Source: Epichloe hybrida
Lineage: Eukaryota > Ascomycota > Sordariomycetes > Hypocreales > Clavicipitaceae
Direction: 5' to 3'
Assembly: GCA_019022495.1 (NCBI GenBank)
Contig: JAFEKR010000047.1
Location: 248,001 to 312,000, forward strand
Length of the DNA stretch: 64,000 nt
Of the stretch, positions 1-12,023 are shown piece after piece. Under the pieces are notes generated by a model that saw nothing but the letters and a program-made list of their open reading frames with translations, was not told where the DNA came from and searched no databases. Both the position numbers and the translations under genes were made by a program. Position 1 is the first letter of the stretch. Each line of letters starts with the position of its first letter.

Positions 1-1814
1 TTCTCGCGAACTGTATTGACAATTTGGTCGCGCATTTGCCAAGCCGGTAGTTTTTCACGTTTTGCCAGCATGTTCTGCCACGATGACGACTCTTGACTCT
101 GTAACCATTTCTCCCTATTGATGGGGTCTGGTCTCCATTGAATCGGTCGAGGCTGTCTCAGTCTCCTGCCTCTCCTGTGCTGCTCCTGAGGTCGGCTTTC
201 AGATACGGCAGATGAAACTGCGGAGATATCCACCAGATTCCCAGGGTTCTCAATGATGTCGTTGATATTCTGTTGGATCCAGTCCGTTACAAGGTAAATT
301 TTCATCGGCTCATCGCGCAGCGATTCCTCCATGTAAGCCAGCGCTTGTCTCACTACACTCAACTTGATGTAAGAAGGAAGTTTGGCGATGATCGCGATAA
401 TCAAATGCTTCGGATAACTAGAAGGTTTTCTGACTTGCAAGTATGTCTCAACTTCACCCTTCTGTCCGTTTTGGGCATTCTTAACGGCTTCCAGTCTGAT
501 CGATATCGAATCGGTAGAGTCTCGACGGAAACCCTCGCCATACATGGCTTCTAGGCTGGAGACCTCATCATTCCACTGCTCTTCTGGCGAACCCATATCA
601 AGAAAGTCGTCGGCATCGCTGGTCTGGTCATTCTTTGTCGCACTAGAAGCATTCAGAAGGCCCTGTAAAGCCTCTGCGGCTTTACTCTCGTCACCATCAT
701 TGTCATCGAGTATACGCGTACATAACTCGACAGAATATCCGGTCTCGGAAAGTGATTTGATGATTCCTTCCCTCTTCAGGCTTGTAGATCCAAACGAGAC
801 ACCAGCAGAGTAACTCTCTGGCATTGCCCATCGCGGAAGATCATCTTCTGGTACGTGAATTAGAAGCCACTCAAGCGTTTCCTCGCGATCTTTGCAGTGA
901 TTCACTGCCTCGACAACATGACTCTTTCTGAATCCAAGTTTGGCCAGATCCGCAACAATAGAGTCTTTTTGACTGTTTTGCATCCGTACGCCATGAGGGT
1001 TCCATGATATTCCGCTTCGCAAAAGGTCCTCCAACTGCACCCGTATCTGTCGACCCATTTCGACCTTGGGTGCTGTTGCCCACCCTTTCATTGGATCAAA
1101 CGTTGACCTTTTGTCGCCGTTTGAGTTGCTGCTCATCAGCACCAGCCCAGCCGCTCCCGGCATCTCCTTGGCTTTGGCCTTTGCCTGCTCAATCTCTTTG
1201 CGTTTCTTCTCCGCAGCGGCTTTTGCGTCCTGCCGCTCTTGCAAGGCTTTGAAAGGGTCAGCCTCGTACATCCATACCTTTCCCTCCTTCAGATCTTCCT
1301 TTTTCAAGGCTTGGAAATCTTTCCAGAGAGACTTGTGATCTGGCGGGAGAACTGTGTGCTTGTTTTGCATACTGCACACTCGGAAAAGGGCATACGTTGC
1401 AGCGGCGTGTTTGGCTTCCAAGGCGGTATCTCGTAGAAGTAAGTGCTTGTGAGTCGCTGGGATCTTGAACGGATCCAGCTTCGTGAACTGTTGCGTCTTG
1501 GGGTCCTTGGCGCTCAATGTTACCCACACAGAAAAGCCTTCTGGAGTTTTTCTGGTATCATATTCTGGTCTCTCCCACTTCTGTTTTTGGCAATATTCGC
1601 TCAGTAGATTCACTGGGAGTTTTCCTGTCCAAGATGAGCCTCCGATGATTTGTTTGACCGTGGGTTTTGGCGGTGCGGCTGCTGGCACAGCCGGCGTCGC
1701 TGGCTCATTTTTGGACACTTTTTTGCCTTTCCCAGCGTCTTTGATGCCATCTTTACTAGCTACAGTCGACGCCTGTGTAGGCTGGTCGGCCTTCGCTTTC
1801 CCCTTCTTCACCAT
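1..1814 (-). CDS. DEAH-box RNA helicase of the UBA/RWD type, N-terminal part (partial)
   Basis: The minus strand is open without a stop from an ATG at 1814 to the left edge, giving about 604 residues of the N-terminal regulatory half. After a basic lysine-rich start there are two UBA-like segments (about residues 280-330, with DSIVADLAKLGF, and 345-385). An RWD-like domain follows (about 410-525, starting EQWNDEVSSLEAMYG). The last visible residues, LPAWQMRDQIVNTVRE, are the conserved lead-in to the helicase core, so the Walker A, DEAH and C-terminal domains lie outside the window. This order (UBA, RWD, helicase) is that of yeast YLR419W, fission yeast Ucp12 and animal DHX57, putative RNA helicases whose substrates are not well defined. 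The start is the first in-frame ATG of the open frame. No intron is needed in the visible part. The helicase assignment rests on domain order and the lead-in sequence, since no catalytic motif is visible. Confidence 0.85.
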   Translation of the reverse strand, partial: MVKKGKAKADQPTQASTVASKDGIKDAGKGKKVSKNEPATPAVPAAAPPKPTVKQIIGGSSWTGKLPVNLLSEYCQKQKWERPEYDTRKTPEGFSVWVTLSAKDPKTQQFTKLDPFKIPATHKHLLLRDTALEAKHAAATYALFRVCSMQNKHTVLPPDHKSLWKDFQALKKEDLKEGKVWMYEADPFKALQERQDAKAAAEKKRKEIEQAKAKAKEMPGAAGLVLMSSNSNGDKRSTFDPMKGWATAPKVEMGRQIRVQLEDLLRSGISWNPHGVRMQNSQKDSIVADLAKLGFRKSHVVEAVNHCKDREETLEWLLIHVPEDDLPRWAMPESYSAGVSFGSTSLKREGIIKSLSETGYSVELCTRILDDNDGDESKAAEALQGLLNASSATKNDQTSDADDFLDMGSPEEQWNDEVSSLEAMYGEGFRRDSTDSISIRLEAVKNAQNGQKGEVETYLQVRKPSSYPKHLIIAIIAKLPSYIKLSVVRQALAYMEESLRDEPMKIYLVTDWIQQNINDIIENPGNLVDISAVSSAVSESRPQEQHRRGRRLRQPRPIQWRPDPINREKWLQSQESSSWQNMLAKREKLPAWQMRDQIVNTVRE

Positions 1815-2703
1815 AACAGAGCTGTCGTCCAGATTTTCTGTTTGGCGTGGTCAGGTGCTCATGTCCAAGGGTGGATTGAAGGCGCATGAATTCGTGAAGC
1901 CAAGTATGACAGCATTCTCGCACTGTGCCGATCCATGAAATCCCCATAACCACATGCATGCTCCGTACAGTAGTCTTACTGTGCCGGCCTAAATCCGGTT
2001 CGATGTTGTGTCTGTTGCTGATGCGATTGCATTTCTCGTCGAGTTGATGCAAGTCAACCACCATCACGCTGCACACTATCCATGTTGGACGTTTCACCAA
2101 GAAAGAGGGTTTTTTGCACCACGTGAATATCTTTTTACTGTTGTTGAATCTTGCCACGCTGTGTTTCTACCATGTCATGTATAACCACTTGGTTGTTACA
2201 TCGCCACTGGCACGATGAGTCTCTCACGAGACGCAGACGCAAAAAGCACTAGCTTCAGCACTGCGCATCAATGCATGTTCGCTGCTGCATGGACATGCTC
2301 TTAACCCCGAGACGTAATCATGACGCTCCCAGATGGGACCTTTCCCGAGTCAGACGTCCGACATCATTATGAGCCCGCACAATCTGCTCCAACGTGAGCC
2401 ACTTCATAGGCAAGATCCGCATCGAACGGTCGTCTAGAGCATCCATCATTCATTCATTTGTCACGGGCTGGAACTTTCAAGCTACCAAAGGGCCCGTATA
2501 AAATCTTCCCAGTAATTCACCTCCCTTTCCGCGTTCGCAGATTTTCATGCTAAATTAAAAAAAGTTGTGGTGATGTGACGTTATCGGGGAAAATGGGGGG
2601 AAGGGCAAATATGGATGCGAATAGGAGGGAGGTATTGTGTTGTGAGTGGTGAAATGACGTGTATGGTGGACTTCAAAATGTATCAAATTGCCATCGGCCC
2701 ACT
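1815..2703. other. Intergenic: helicase promoter and importin alpha 3' flank
   Basis: About 890 bases lie between two genes transcribed in the same direction (minus). The part near 1815-2400 should hold the helicase promoter and leader, and the part near 2500-2703 the importin alpha 3' untranslated region. Short open frames are present but none resembles a known protein or continues either gene in frame. I see no RNA gene or repeat. Confidence 0.6.
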
Positions 2704-4731
2704 TTACATGTCCATGGAGTCACCTCCATTGGCAAAGTTGAAGCCACCAGACTGACCGGCGGCGCCATTAGTGCCGAAACCAAACGTGCCATTAGGACCA
2801 GCAGGCTGGGCCATACCCTCGTCTGCGTTCTCCTCATCGTCGGAGAAGTACTTCTCAATAATGTTGTAGGCCTTCATGTAAATATCCTCGTTGGCGTTGT
2901 TCTGGCAGTCGTGAATCTTCTCCATACCACCGCACTCTTCGATGAAGAGGGCAAAACGGTTGATGGCCTCTCCTCCTTCGCCAGCAGCCTGCTTGTCAAG
3001 ATCTCCAATCTTGAGAATGTTCTCAAGACCGTCCAGGGCGACCTGGATGATCTTGTTATCGGGGCAAATCAAGAGATCGCAGAGGGGTTTGATGCAGCCC
3101 TGAGAAACGAGATAGCGGATTTGCTCAGGTTTCTGCAGAGCACCCGACGTTGCATTGCTAATAGCCCAGCAAGCCTCCTTACGGGTCTTGAGGTCTCCGT
3201 TTTGCAGAAGGTGGATCAAGGGTGGAATAATGTTTGCATCGACCACGGCCTGAATCTGGGACGTGTTGCCAGCAGTAATGTTGGAGATTGTCCAGCAGGC
3301 TTCCTTGCGGATACCGTCCTTTGTCGAGCTTAACAGCGATAAGAGACAGGGTAGAGCGCCACAGTTGATGATAACTTGAGTTTGAATATCGTCACCTGTT
3401 ACGATATTGCCGACTGATCGGAGAGCAGGTGTCTGAACAGAGGTAGAGGCGTGCATCAGAAGCTCTACTAATCGGCGAGGGATACCGGCCTCAATCACGG
3501 CTTGAATCTTGTCGTTGGAGCCATCGGACAAATAAGATATGGCCCAGCAAGCATCGATGAGGACCTCGTCGTCCAAAGAATAGACTAGTTTTGACAGGAC
3601 GGGAAGAGCAGGGGCAATCTGTAAATTTATATCAGCATCACACACAAAGAAAGAAAAGGAAGAAGCGACTCAAGCAGTGACTTACAGTGTTCCAATCAGG
3701 TTGAGGCATCTTGCCACGGCAGAAGTTGCTCAACGTCCAGGTGGCATTGCGCAACATGCTGAGCTTACGGCTGTCACCCAGCAAGTTAAGCAAGGGCTTG
3801 AGAGCACCACAGCTGAGGACATAATCACGGCACTGGGGGCTGTCACCAGCGATATTGCCCAGGGCCCAGACAGCCTGCTCTCTGACGTCGGGTTCAGGGC
3901 TAGCCAGGAGCTCAACAAAAATGGGAACGGCACCTGCCTCAATCACCACCTGAGTCTGAGTGGCGGAACCAGATGCAATGTTGGTCAAAGCCCAAGCAGC
4001 CTCAAACTGTACAAGAGTATGACGAGATCGCAAGAACTCGACGAAGCGACTGACGACACCAGTCTTGATAACCTCTTCGATCGGAGGGTTTCGCTCCTTA
4101 GATAGCAGCTTACGGAATTTTGTGGTGGCCTGAATCTGCAAGTCGACTTGGTCTGAGAAGACACCCTGAACCATTTGAGGAAGGTCCTCGTTCAACTGTT
4201 GAAGGTATGTTAGTACCATTTGACAAAAAGCAGTTAAAATCAATGAAAGTGAGGTAATAATTTCAAAAACAAGTGTTATTGATGTATTTCTTGTCTTGTT
4301 TATAAGACCAACTGCTGGTGTGGGGTTCAGACAAAACACATGTTAGACCCCACATCAGAGGCGAGACAGTATTTTGCCAAGACACGTTACTTGCTAGCAA
4401 GCTGCAAATTGGTTCCAAAAACAGGAGATATTCAATGCATAGAATTTTCAAAGCGGCGAGCCAAAAAAAAAACAAGAGAAGAAGGTGGGAGCCATACCTG
4501 AGATTCTGTAGGAGCGGACTCATCGTCGCTGTCGGGGGCGGCACCGAGAGCAGCACCAGGTCTGTTCTCGCCGGTTCCAATACCTCGACGCTTAGCAAGA
4601 TTCTCTTCTCTCTTTGCTTTGCGAATTTCAACCTGCTGTTCCTCGCGACGACGGCGCAGTTCATCAGGCTTGAAGGTATTCTTAGCCTTGAACTGCGTTC
4701 GACGGTGCTCTGGGATATATCGCTCCGCCAT
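2704..4731 (-). CDS. SRP1: Importin subunit alpha (karyopherin alpha)
   Basis: Nuclear import adaptor that binds classical nuclear localisation signals and hands cargo to importin beta. Three exons: 4731-4498, 4195-3686 and 3618-2704, joined in phase 0, 552 residues, the usual length. The first exon carries the arginine-rich importin-beta-binding domain ([20 protein letters not shown], then RRRREEQQ). Ten or so armadillo repeats follow, with the cargo-binding W/N ladder visible as [49 protein letters not shown] and [10 protein letters not shown]. The C-terminus is a Gly/Asn-rich tail after an acidic SDDEENADE stretch. Intron 1 is unusually long for this window (302 nt) while intron 2 is 67 nt; donors are GTATGG and GTAAGT. 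The start is the ATG that begins the canonical [10 protein letters not shown] sequence. It is divergent from pot1. Confidence 0.97.
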
Positions 4732-5599
4732 TGTGATGCAGCTTGTATTTGTATCGGGGGGGTGGACGAAGTGGGCGAGGGCACACACGTAGTGCGGGGG
4801 TTATTGTTGATAAGTCGAGGACAATGCCCCGAAAGCGGTACGTAGGAGACTAAAAAAACAGTCGATGGCTCAAATTGCGTCTCCAGGAGAAAATGCGGCA
4901 GCAAAGCGGCTCGAGCGGGACCCTCAGGAGAAGTTTAAAGAGAAGTTTGTTTGATGGGGGAGAGATGGGGAGAGAAAGTCGACGAAAAGAGATGATGGTC
5001 CTTTTACGGATTGCTAGATCCGTTGCCAGAGAGCCTGAGCCTGGGAGCCCACCTAATAATACTGCTCCATTTCGGGGTACTGGGACTGGGGGTCTACATC
5101 GCTGCCTGAGGCCGCAGTCTGCCACAAGTGCTGGCACACCTGGCCGGGGACCCCGTCAAAACGGCTGTCAGCCTGTCACGCACACACACACAGTGTCCCG
5201 GTGAATAGTGTCAACGGAAAGGTAGCTTTTGCTAGTGACAGCCTGTTCGAAAGCCTGACCGGTGGTAAGGGAAGCTCCTTCCCATTGGCACCGTGCCTGT
5301 CTGCCTGTCGTGCCTGTCTGCGTACAGTCTATCCATCCGCTCCCAAAAAAAGCGCTGCACACTGACGGGGGGGGGTGTTGCGACTGGGGCTATCAGTCAC
5401 GTGCGACCGCGCTTAAACAGATTGTCAAAGATCAGGTTGACGCGAGTAAGTTTCTGTTGCACCACGCGCCCAACTAATCGACTAGAGTGAGTCATGATCA
5501 ATCGCCGTGAAATTGACAATGCGGGCTTCATGACGATGACTTGAACTCGTTGTCCGCCAAATAAATTTCACCAAAAAAGTATCACGATATGCTCTCCAG
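4732..5599. promoter_or_regulatory. Divergent intergenic region between importin alpha and pot1
   Basis: This 868-base interval must contain the start regions of both flanking genes, which are read away from each other. It includes a purine-rich block (about 4870-5000), a short CA run at 5180-5192 and a run of ten G at 5367-5376. No convincing TATA box or additional gene is seen. That both promoters lie here is inferred from gene orientation. Confidence 0.6.
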
Positions 5600-7831
5600 A
5601 TGGCAACTTTGCGGTCTGCCAGGCAGGGCAAGCCCCCTCCTGGGTTTGCATCTATTCAGGATATAATCGATCGTAAACACCAAAGGGGATCCAGAGTCAA
5701 TGTTGCTGGAATTGTGACTGATTTCAGAGCTCCAATCGCCACAAAAGGTGAAGGTACGCATCTATTTGTTTATTGTGGTGCAGATTAGTTGTTGCTCTGC
5801 ATGTACACACTGACTGCAAGTAGACTGGAAATGTCAAATGCGTATATATGATCAATCAGTGCAAGATGATCCCGACGCCGCTGTTCTTCTCAACATATTC
5901 CGGCCCGAAAACGAAATGCCAGACGCTAGGGGCGGTGATGTAGTCATTGTTTTCACCGCCAAGGTTAGTAGTAGTGGCACACGAGATAAACACCTTGTAC
6001 GTTGTCAACTAAATCGCCGAACAGGTTCAAGAATACCAACACTCATACTCCCTATGCACGCACAAAACAACAGATGTTTATGTATTTGACACTGCTCAAA
6101 TCCCCAAAACAGGTGCAGATGCCTCCAAAGCCATGCGCCCGACTACCCGCAGCCAGACGTCTCGTCGCCCCAATCGGGCTGAAAGCGAGTTTGTCAGTGT
6201 CTTGTATGGATCAATTAACAAGGAGAGACTTCCGACGGCCTCTGAGTTTGAGACGATGAAGTTGAATTCGACAAACGTGAAGAAGAAGTTCTCGGAATTG
6301 AAGGATGTACAAGACAACAAATTCGTCGACACAGTTGCACAAATAGTCAGGGAGCCGTACGACCTAGGCGACAAAATCACGCTATGGGTTTCCGACTATA
6401 CAGAAAACCCTTTGTTCTATCAGCATCAGCTCATGGGGGGCAAAGGACAGCAGACTGATCCCTTTGGGTACACGACTAGGTCCGGTGCATCCGTATCAAA
6501 GTCGGAGTGGAGCGGGCCATTCGGCAAGCTCAGCATGCAAGTAACATGCTTCGAGCCGCATGCCTCAGTAATTCGGGACGAAAAACTCACAGTTGGAGCG
6601 TGGGTGTCCCTGCGAAACCTGCAGATCAAGTATGGTCACAGCATGACCAACTTGGAGGGATACCTCCGAGAAGAGCGAGGTACTCAGTGCAACAAGATCA
6701 ACATCTCACAAGAGTTCACGCACGACTCTGAAACCACCCGGACTGAGGTGAAGAATGCGCTGAGAAGGAAGTTACATTACGAAAAGACGAAGAGGACGCA
6801 GATCAAAGAGATTACAGAGGCCGCCACCGCTGGTGCCAAGCGCAGGGCAGACCTAGGCTTGGATGGCGAGCGAGCCTCTAAACTGAATGCAAAAGCGCGT
6901 CGAAACTTGAAGCGGGCTCACAAGGGACAATCTTACAAGGAGCAAGAGCGGGATAATGGTGAGGCACATCCTAAGGATAATGTCCCAGGCGACGTACCGT
7001 CAGACTTGAACACACATGGTAAGTCATGAAAACAATCAGCCCGAACCATTTGGCAACCCTTGCTTACACTGCCTCCAAGTCAAATGTGAAAACGGGACCA
7101 AGTCAGCTACTCTGATAGCAGACGTTTTAATGCCTGTACAACATGAGACCTTAATCAACGGCGAAATGACGCATATCCCCCTGCCATTCATCAACGCCAA
7201 TTATCGCACATATGTGCGCGTCATTGACTATCTGCCCTCGCAGCTCGAAGGCTTTGCGCATCCCAAAAGGGTTTCATCAGAATACGCCGCCCTCTCAGAC
7301 AACGAAGACACCGACTCAGACGCAGCAACAGAGTCAGACGAGGCATCCAGGGTCATCAAACAATGGGAGTGGCGCTTCTACCTGCGTCTAGAAGAAGCCA
7401 ACACTTCTGAAGATGGGAAGCCGAAGAAGTCTCTCTGGGCAGTGGTTGACAACCAATCCGCCCAGATGCTGCTCAACCTCGACGCAACAGATTTGCGCAA
7501 TGACGACGAGAACCTCGCTCGATTACGACAAAGGATGTTCATCCTCTGGGGAGACCTGGAAGAACACAAAGCACAGCTCGAAAACAGGGCTCTGAAAAGC
7601 AGACCTTTTACAAATGCCGGCCCTCCTACAGACTCAGATGACGAAGAGGAGGCTCCCGCCAAACAGGTGCCAGTGCAGACCTTCTCCAACCGCCCCTTTG
7701 GATGCTGCATTCGCCAGTACGGCGTCAAACTAAAAACAGGGCATGTCGACGTCGACGATGAAGGGGAGAGAGTACGAGCACCCTGGCAGCGAATATTTGG
7801 TCTATTCGGGACAAGAATATCCGGAGTCTGA
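5600..7831 (+). CDS. pot1: Protection of telomeres protein 1 (telomeric single-strand binding)
   Basis: POT1 binds the G-rich single-stranded telomere overhang through OB folds and belongs to the shelterin complex. Four exons give 679 residues: 5600-5753, 5824-5963, 6025-7018 and 7080-7831, introns 61-70 nt. The N-terminal telomere-binding OB fold (about residues 15-150) shows VNVAGIVTDFRAPIATKG, then DWKCQMRIYD, DVVIVFTAK and VYVFDTAQIP, the conserved order of fungal POT1. A second OB-like region follows (about 190-300, ITLWVSDYTENPLF and KLSMQVTCFEP). The basic, lysine/arginine-rich linker near 330-420 leads to the C-terminal region (from VKCENGTKSATLIADV) with acidic SDNEDTDSD and SDDEEEA patches. 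The exon-3 acceptor at 6024 was chosen over two later AG sites because only it restores the family sequence and frame. It is convergent with SCC3. Confidence 0.92.
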
Positions 7832-8329
7832 AACAATTGCCCACCAAACTTATGAATGAATCCCATCTACTAAAGATGCCCACCCATGTTGCTCCGTAGC
7901 ACCAAAATACGTCACACGTTCAATACAAATGATGAAATATCTACAAAAAAAACAAAACATGTCAGAATCTCGAGAATGAACACCAATCAGTAGCCATCAA
8001 ACAAGGCCAGGCCACGCCTAACCTCCCTCGCCCAACCCCATCCTCACATCAATAAGTCAGGACGAAAAAATGCAAGAATAAAAACTACGTGATTTGACCA
8101 AGTTTCTTTCATTCATACATGTGTTTAGAAGGCACCGTGACAAAAATAACAGGTTCCAAAAAAAGAATTTACACACGCCAAGGTCGTCGGCAGTGGTATA
8201 AACAAATAAAAAACAATAGGCTTGCAATAACCCAACTTGTCATTTCCTTCCCATTCATTCCGTCCTCGAACAAACCAGTCAGTTTGCAACGACTCACATG
8301 TCACCTTTTCGTCTTGAGCAAACACTCCT
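7832..8329. other. Intergenic: convergent 3' ends of pot1 and SCC3
   Basis: The 498 bases between two stop codons are A/T-rich, with AATAAA-like hexamers on the plus strand near 8077 and 8205 that could serve pot1 polyadenylation. No gene is recognised here; the short frames on both strands look random. Confidence 0.55.
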
Positions 8330-11300
8330 TTAATCCCCGAGACCATCGTCGTCGTCGTCGTCGTCATCTCCCTCGTTATTCAACGCCTCATCCTCATCTG
8401 CATCATCGATGATCGGATCATCCTCTATCAACTCCCTTTGACGCAAGTCCTCTGCCGTGCCTTCCTCCGGCTCAACATCGTCAAAGACATTGTCCAGCTC
8501 GTCTTCGTCCTCGGCGGTGATGATGTCCAGACTAAGGACCTGTTTATTCCCGTCCTTGGGTTTCGGCGCAGAAGCAGGCTTCTTGTGCCGTCTTGATAGT
8601 TTCTCGTCGTCGAGGTAGGCCACGACTTCTTTGAAGTTGTTGCCTAGTTTTGTCTCGTTGCGGAGGATCCGGCGGCGGAGCTTGCTGGCCATGGAGCCGC
8701 GGTCGTCGATGAGGTGGGCTGTGATGGCGAGGACGTACTTGGCTGTTAGTTCGCAAAAGGCGCGCTCGGATTTGAGTTGGGCGGCGTAGCGTTCCTCTGG
8801 TGTGAGGTCCTCGTCGTCGCCATCATCGTCGTCGTCGTCGTCGTCGTCGAGTTCCTCGTCATCGGCCATGGGGTCCTCGTCCTCGGCTGGCTCGTTGAGC
8901 ATCTTTTCCTTCTTGGCCTTTTTGGCGAATTGTCGCTCGGCGCCGTCAAAGATGGAGATGAGCTCGGGGACGAGACCGGGCTCGATGTCTTGGAGGAGGA
9001 TCTTGAGCTTCTCGCCTCGGCCGGCTGTGGCGTCGGAGGCGGGTCGGAAGTTCTTGATGTAAGGGCGGAGAGTAGCAAAGGTGAGGTGGAGATCGCATAG
9101 GCTTCCTGTGGAAAACAGGCGGAGCTGATCGATGGCGGCGCGAGATGAAAGCGTCTCGATCAGGTGGCGGCGGTACGACTGTCGTAGCAAGGACAATTCA
9201 TCCAGTTCTGCGTCCGAGATGGCCGTGCCGGCTGTGAGGAGCTTGGCCAGCGCTCGCGTCTTCCACATGAAATAGAATTGTGATGTTTTGATGGCAAACG
9301 TGACGACTTCGTCTTCGAGATCATCGATTTCATCCTCTTGTGGCGCATATTTGCCTCTGTGGACAATCTGGCTGAGAAGTTGGATGGCCGAGGAACTGGA
9401 GTCGTTCGAGTTGGCTTTGGCTTCCAAGGATTCCACGCAATCCGAGATGCTCGCAAGCTTGCTCATCTTCATCAGAACCGTGGACAGCTCGCGCAGGGGT
9501 GCTTCTGCCAAGTTGCCGCGGACAGACAGTTCACAAGACTTGTCGAAGTTGCGGAGGGCATTGATGGTGTTCTCCCACAACACGGACAACTTGCTGTCAG
9601 TCAACTCCTCTAGTTCTTCGTACTGTCGAGCATGTAGCAAGGCTGCCGCTGCCTCAGACAAGACTCTCTTATCATCATGTCTGTTGAACTGGGTGCTGAT
9701 TTCGTCCAACAGTCTTTCGAACTTGCTGGAGTCTTGGCGTAGTTGTTGGAAGGTGTTGAGATTCAGGAATCGGTTCAAGCGGAGGACAATCGCCGCCGTC
9801 TCTGGCTCGGCGCCAAACTTGTTCAGGAGCTTCGGTATCGTCGTAGTCAATACGAGGGCCAATTCCTCTTGAGCTTCAGCTGCTTCCGATCGACCGAGTC
9901 GTCTCTTCCCCTTGTCGTGATCGCTCGTTGAGGTGAGACTTGATTTGACAGCAGAGCTAAGCACATCAAGGAGAATCAATTCTTCCTCAGCAGTGGGCGC
10001 AACAGCCTTCCTGAAAGCCTCTTCAGGCGAGCTTGCCTTGGACTTGGAGCTCGTTGTGTGGTCATAGAGCAGGTAGCCGGCGATCATCTCCCAGCTATTG
10101 ACTTCGGGCACTTTTTCGTAAAGCGCTTGGGCTGCGAGAGAAATTCTGGTCTCTGGGTTGGCAGCGTCTAACAGCTCTACAGTAGCATCTATGCCCGTAG
10201 CAGCGTCGTTTGGTTGGGCTTCCTCGATTTGGGCATCGTAGCTAGCCAAAGTCTCGGCGAGACATTTGATGTTGGCCCACTCCTTTCGAGGGTTCTCGTA
10301 GTCATCTTCTCCAACCTCGTCCAGCTCGTCCAAAACTTCTTGGCCACCAATCTCCTCTTTCTTGCCTTCGAGAACGTCTTCCACGCATGCAACGAAGAAG
10401 CTGACGACGGCTTTGCGAATTCGTAGCTCGGTGTCGAAGATCAACTTCCCAATGGCATCAATCTCGTTCGGATCGAGCATGGCGGCAGATCTGAGAGAGT
10501 CAATGACAGATATTGCCGTCACTCGTACTGATACTTCCGAGTCGAGCGTTGCCATTTCAATCAGACGCGGGCGGAATCTGTCGATGAAGTGACCAAGCTG
10601 TTGCGCATCACGTCGGAACACCTTGAGGAGTTGCTTCAACACCTCTTGCCGGGTTTGCGCATTTGTATCGGATAGCATCCATCCTAGATATCGAAGATAG
10701 CCCGGCTCCATGAATACGGTAGGCAGGCTCAAGATCCATGTGCCCAGTGCGTCAACGCACTCTGCGCGGATCTTGGGGTCTACATCGCGGTAGCGGTGGA
10801 CGAAAACGGTGTCGAAGAACGACTGGATGCCCTCGCTACACGTCTTGCGATAGCCATTCGCCTCGGTCAATCCGCGCTGCAATTCGGAGGATTTTGCCTT
10901 ATTCTTGCTCCTCTTAGCGGCTTGCAGCTGCTGCTCAATGTTGGCTATTCTTCGGTCAAGAACGCTTGCGACACGAACGAGACCGGTCTGAGCAGCTAGT
11001 GAAATCGTGGTTGCTGTATGTCGGAACGGTCTGAGCGACGACGACGACATGCTTGCCAACCATGCATGCAAGTTGTCCATTAAATCAGCATCCTTGTATA
11101 GCGTATCCGTCTCGTGAAGTAACTCGACGAGTGAGTGGTAAAAGCCGACAAGCATGTCTCGGAACGACCTGGTGCTTTTGGCTTTTGATATTAACGGGTA
11201 GTCTGTGATTTGTTGCTGTTTTGCCTCGTTAGCAGTGGCCGCTACAAAATCAACCACAAAGAGGAAATACGTGAAAAGGGCATGAAGCAATGCCGAACCT

Positions 11301-12023
11301 CTTGATAAACATTTTGCAAGTCAACCAGTCGATTGGGAATGTTTTCTGGGTCGCGAACGTCATCAACCGTGACCTCCAAATCGCAGCCGGCACAGTGGAG
11401 GATAGAGTTGATGAGATCGGCCAATGCAGAAGCGTCGTCTGCTTTGTATTTCTCCAACCATAGTTGGGCGACACTGTCTGAAGAGTCCCCGGATCCGAAG
11501 ATGTCCGCTGCAGCAAGTAATCAAACCCAAAACAAGACAAAAAAGTCAGTCCATGTTGAATAACCCCAAGATAGAGTCGAGCATCGTCTTTGGCTCTGGG
11601 CAACAGGATTCACGTACCAAAAAGACCAGAGCCCTTCTCTCCTGCTTCAATCCGCACAGCCTTTTTAGGCCGGCTGGGAATCCGAGAAACCTGGTTGGGC
11701 CCGGCCGGCTGCGCGCCGTTCATCTTGGGCTTCTTGCTCGAGGGCTTCTTCACACGGGCGCCGGCCTTGCGCGACCTCGGGGCAGGATGGTCTCCATCGC
11801 TTTCGGCATCGTCGTTGTCGTCATCGCTATTATTGTCCTCATCAGGGTCCATCTCGTCATCCTCTGCTTCCTGGCCGTCGTCCTCGTCCCTCTTGCGCTT
11901 CGGCGCAGCGGTGGCCGCAGGCTCGGGCGCGAACTTGGCAGGGACCTTTACGACGCGTCTAGAGCGACGACGCGACGTCGCATCTGGTTCTGGAGTTGCG
12001 CTGGGGCTGGCGTCCACATCCAT
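8330..12023 (-). CDS. SCC3: Cohesin subunit SCC3 (STAG/SA family)
   Basis: SCC3 is the HEAT-repeat subunit that docks on the kleisin of the cohesin ring and helps it bind DNA for sister-chromatid cohesion. Three exons: 12023-11618, 11507-11299 and 11215-8330, giving 1166 residues, typical of the family. The disordered N-terminus (about 1-135) is basic then strongly acidic (DPDEDNNSDDDNDDAESDGD). The STAG domain follows the second intron (QITDYPLISKAKSTRSFRDM). The stromalin conservative domain lies near residues 345-420 (FFDTVFVHRYRDVDPKIRAE, then GYLRYLGWMLSD). The C-terminal tail is again acidic, ending in a run of aspartates (encoded by a GTC/GAC triplet run near 8345-8365) and GLGD. Introns are 110 and 83 nt; the second donor, GTTCGG, is weak, so that junction is the least certain. 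The start is the ATG opening MDVDASPSATPEPD. Another in-frame ATG lies 27 bases upstream. It is divergent from ureD. Confidence 0.94.

Noticed and set aside
4196..4497. C/D-box small nucleolar RNA in the importin alpha intron
   Set aside because: A CTGATG-like word and a CTGA word are present but only about 30 bases apart, too close for a normal box C/D RNA.
6025..6120. Later AG acceptors at 6073, 6112 or 6118 for pot1 exon 3
   Set aside because: They put the downstream sequence out of frame. The acceptor at 6024 alone gives VQEYQHSYSL and VYVFDTAQIP, the expected POT1 sequence.
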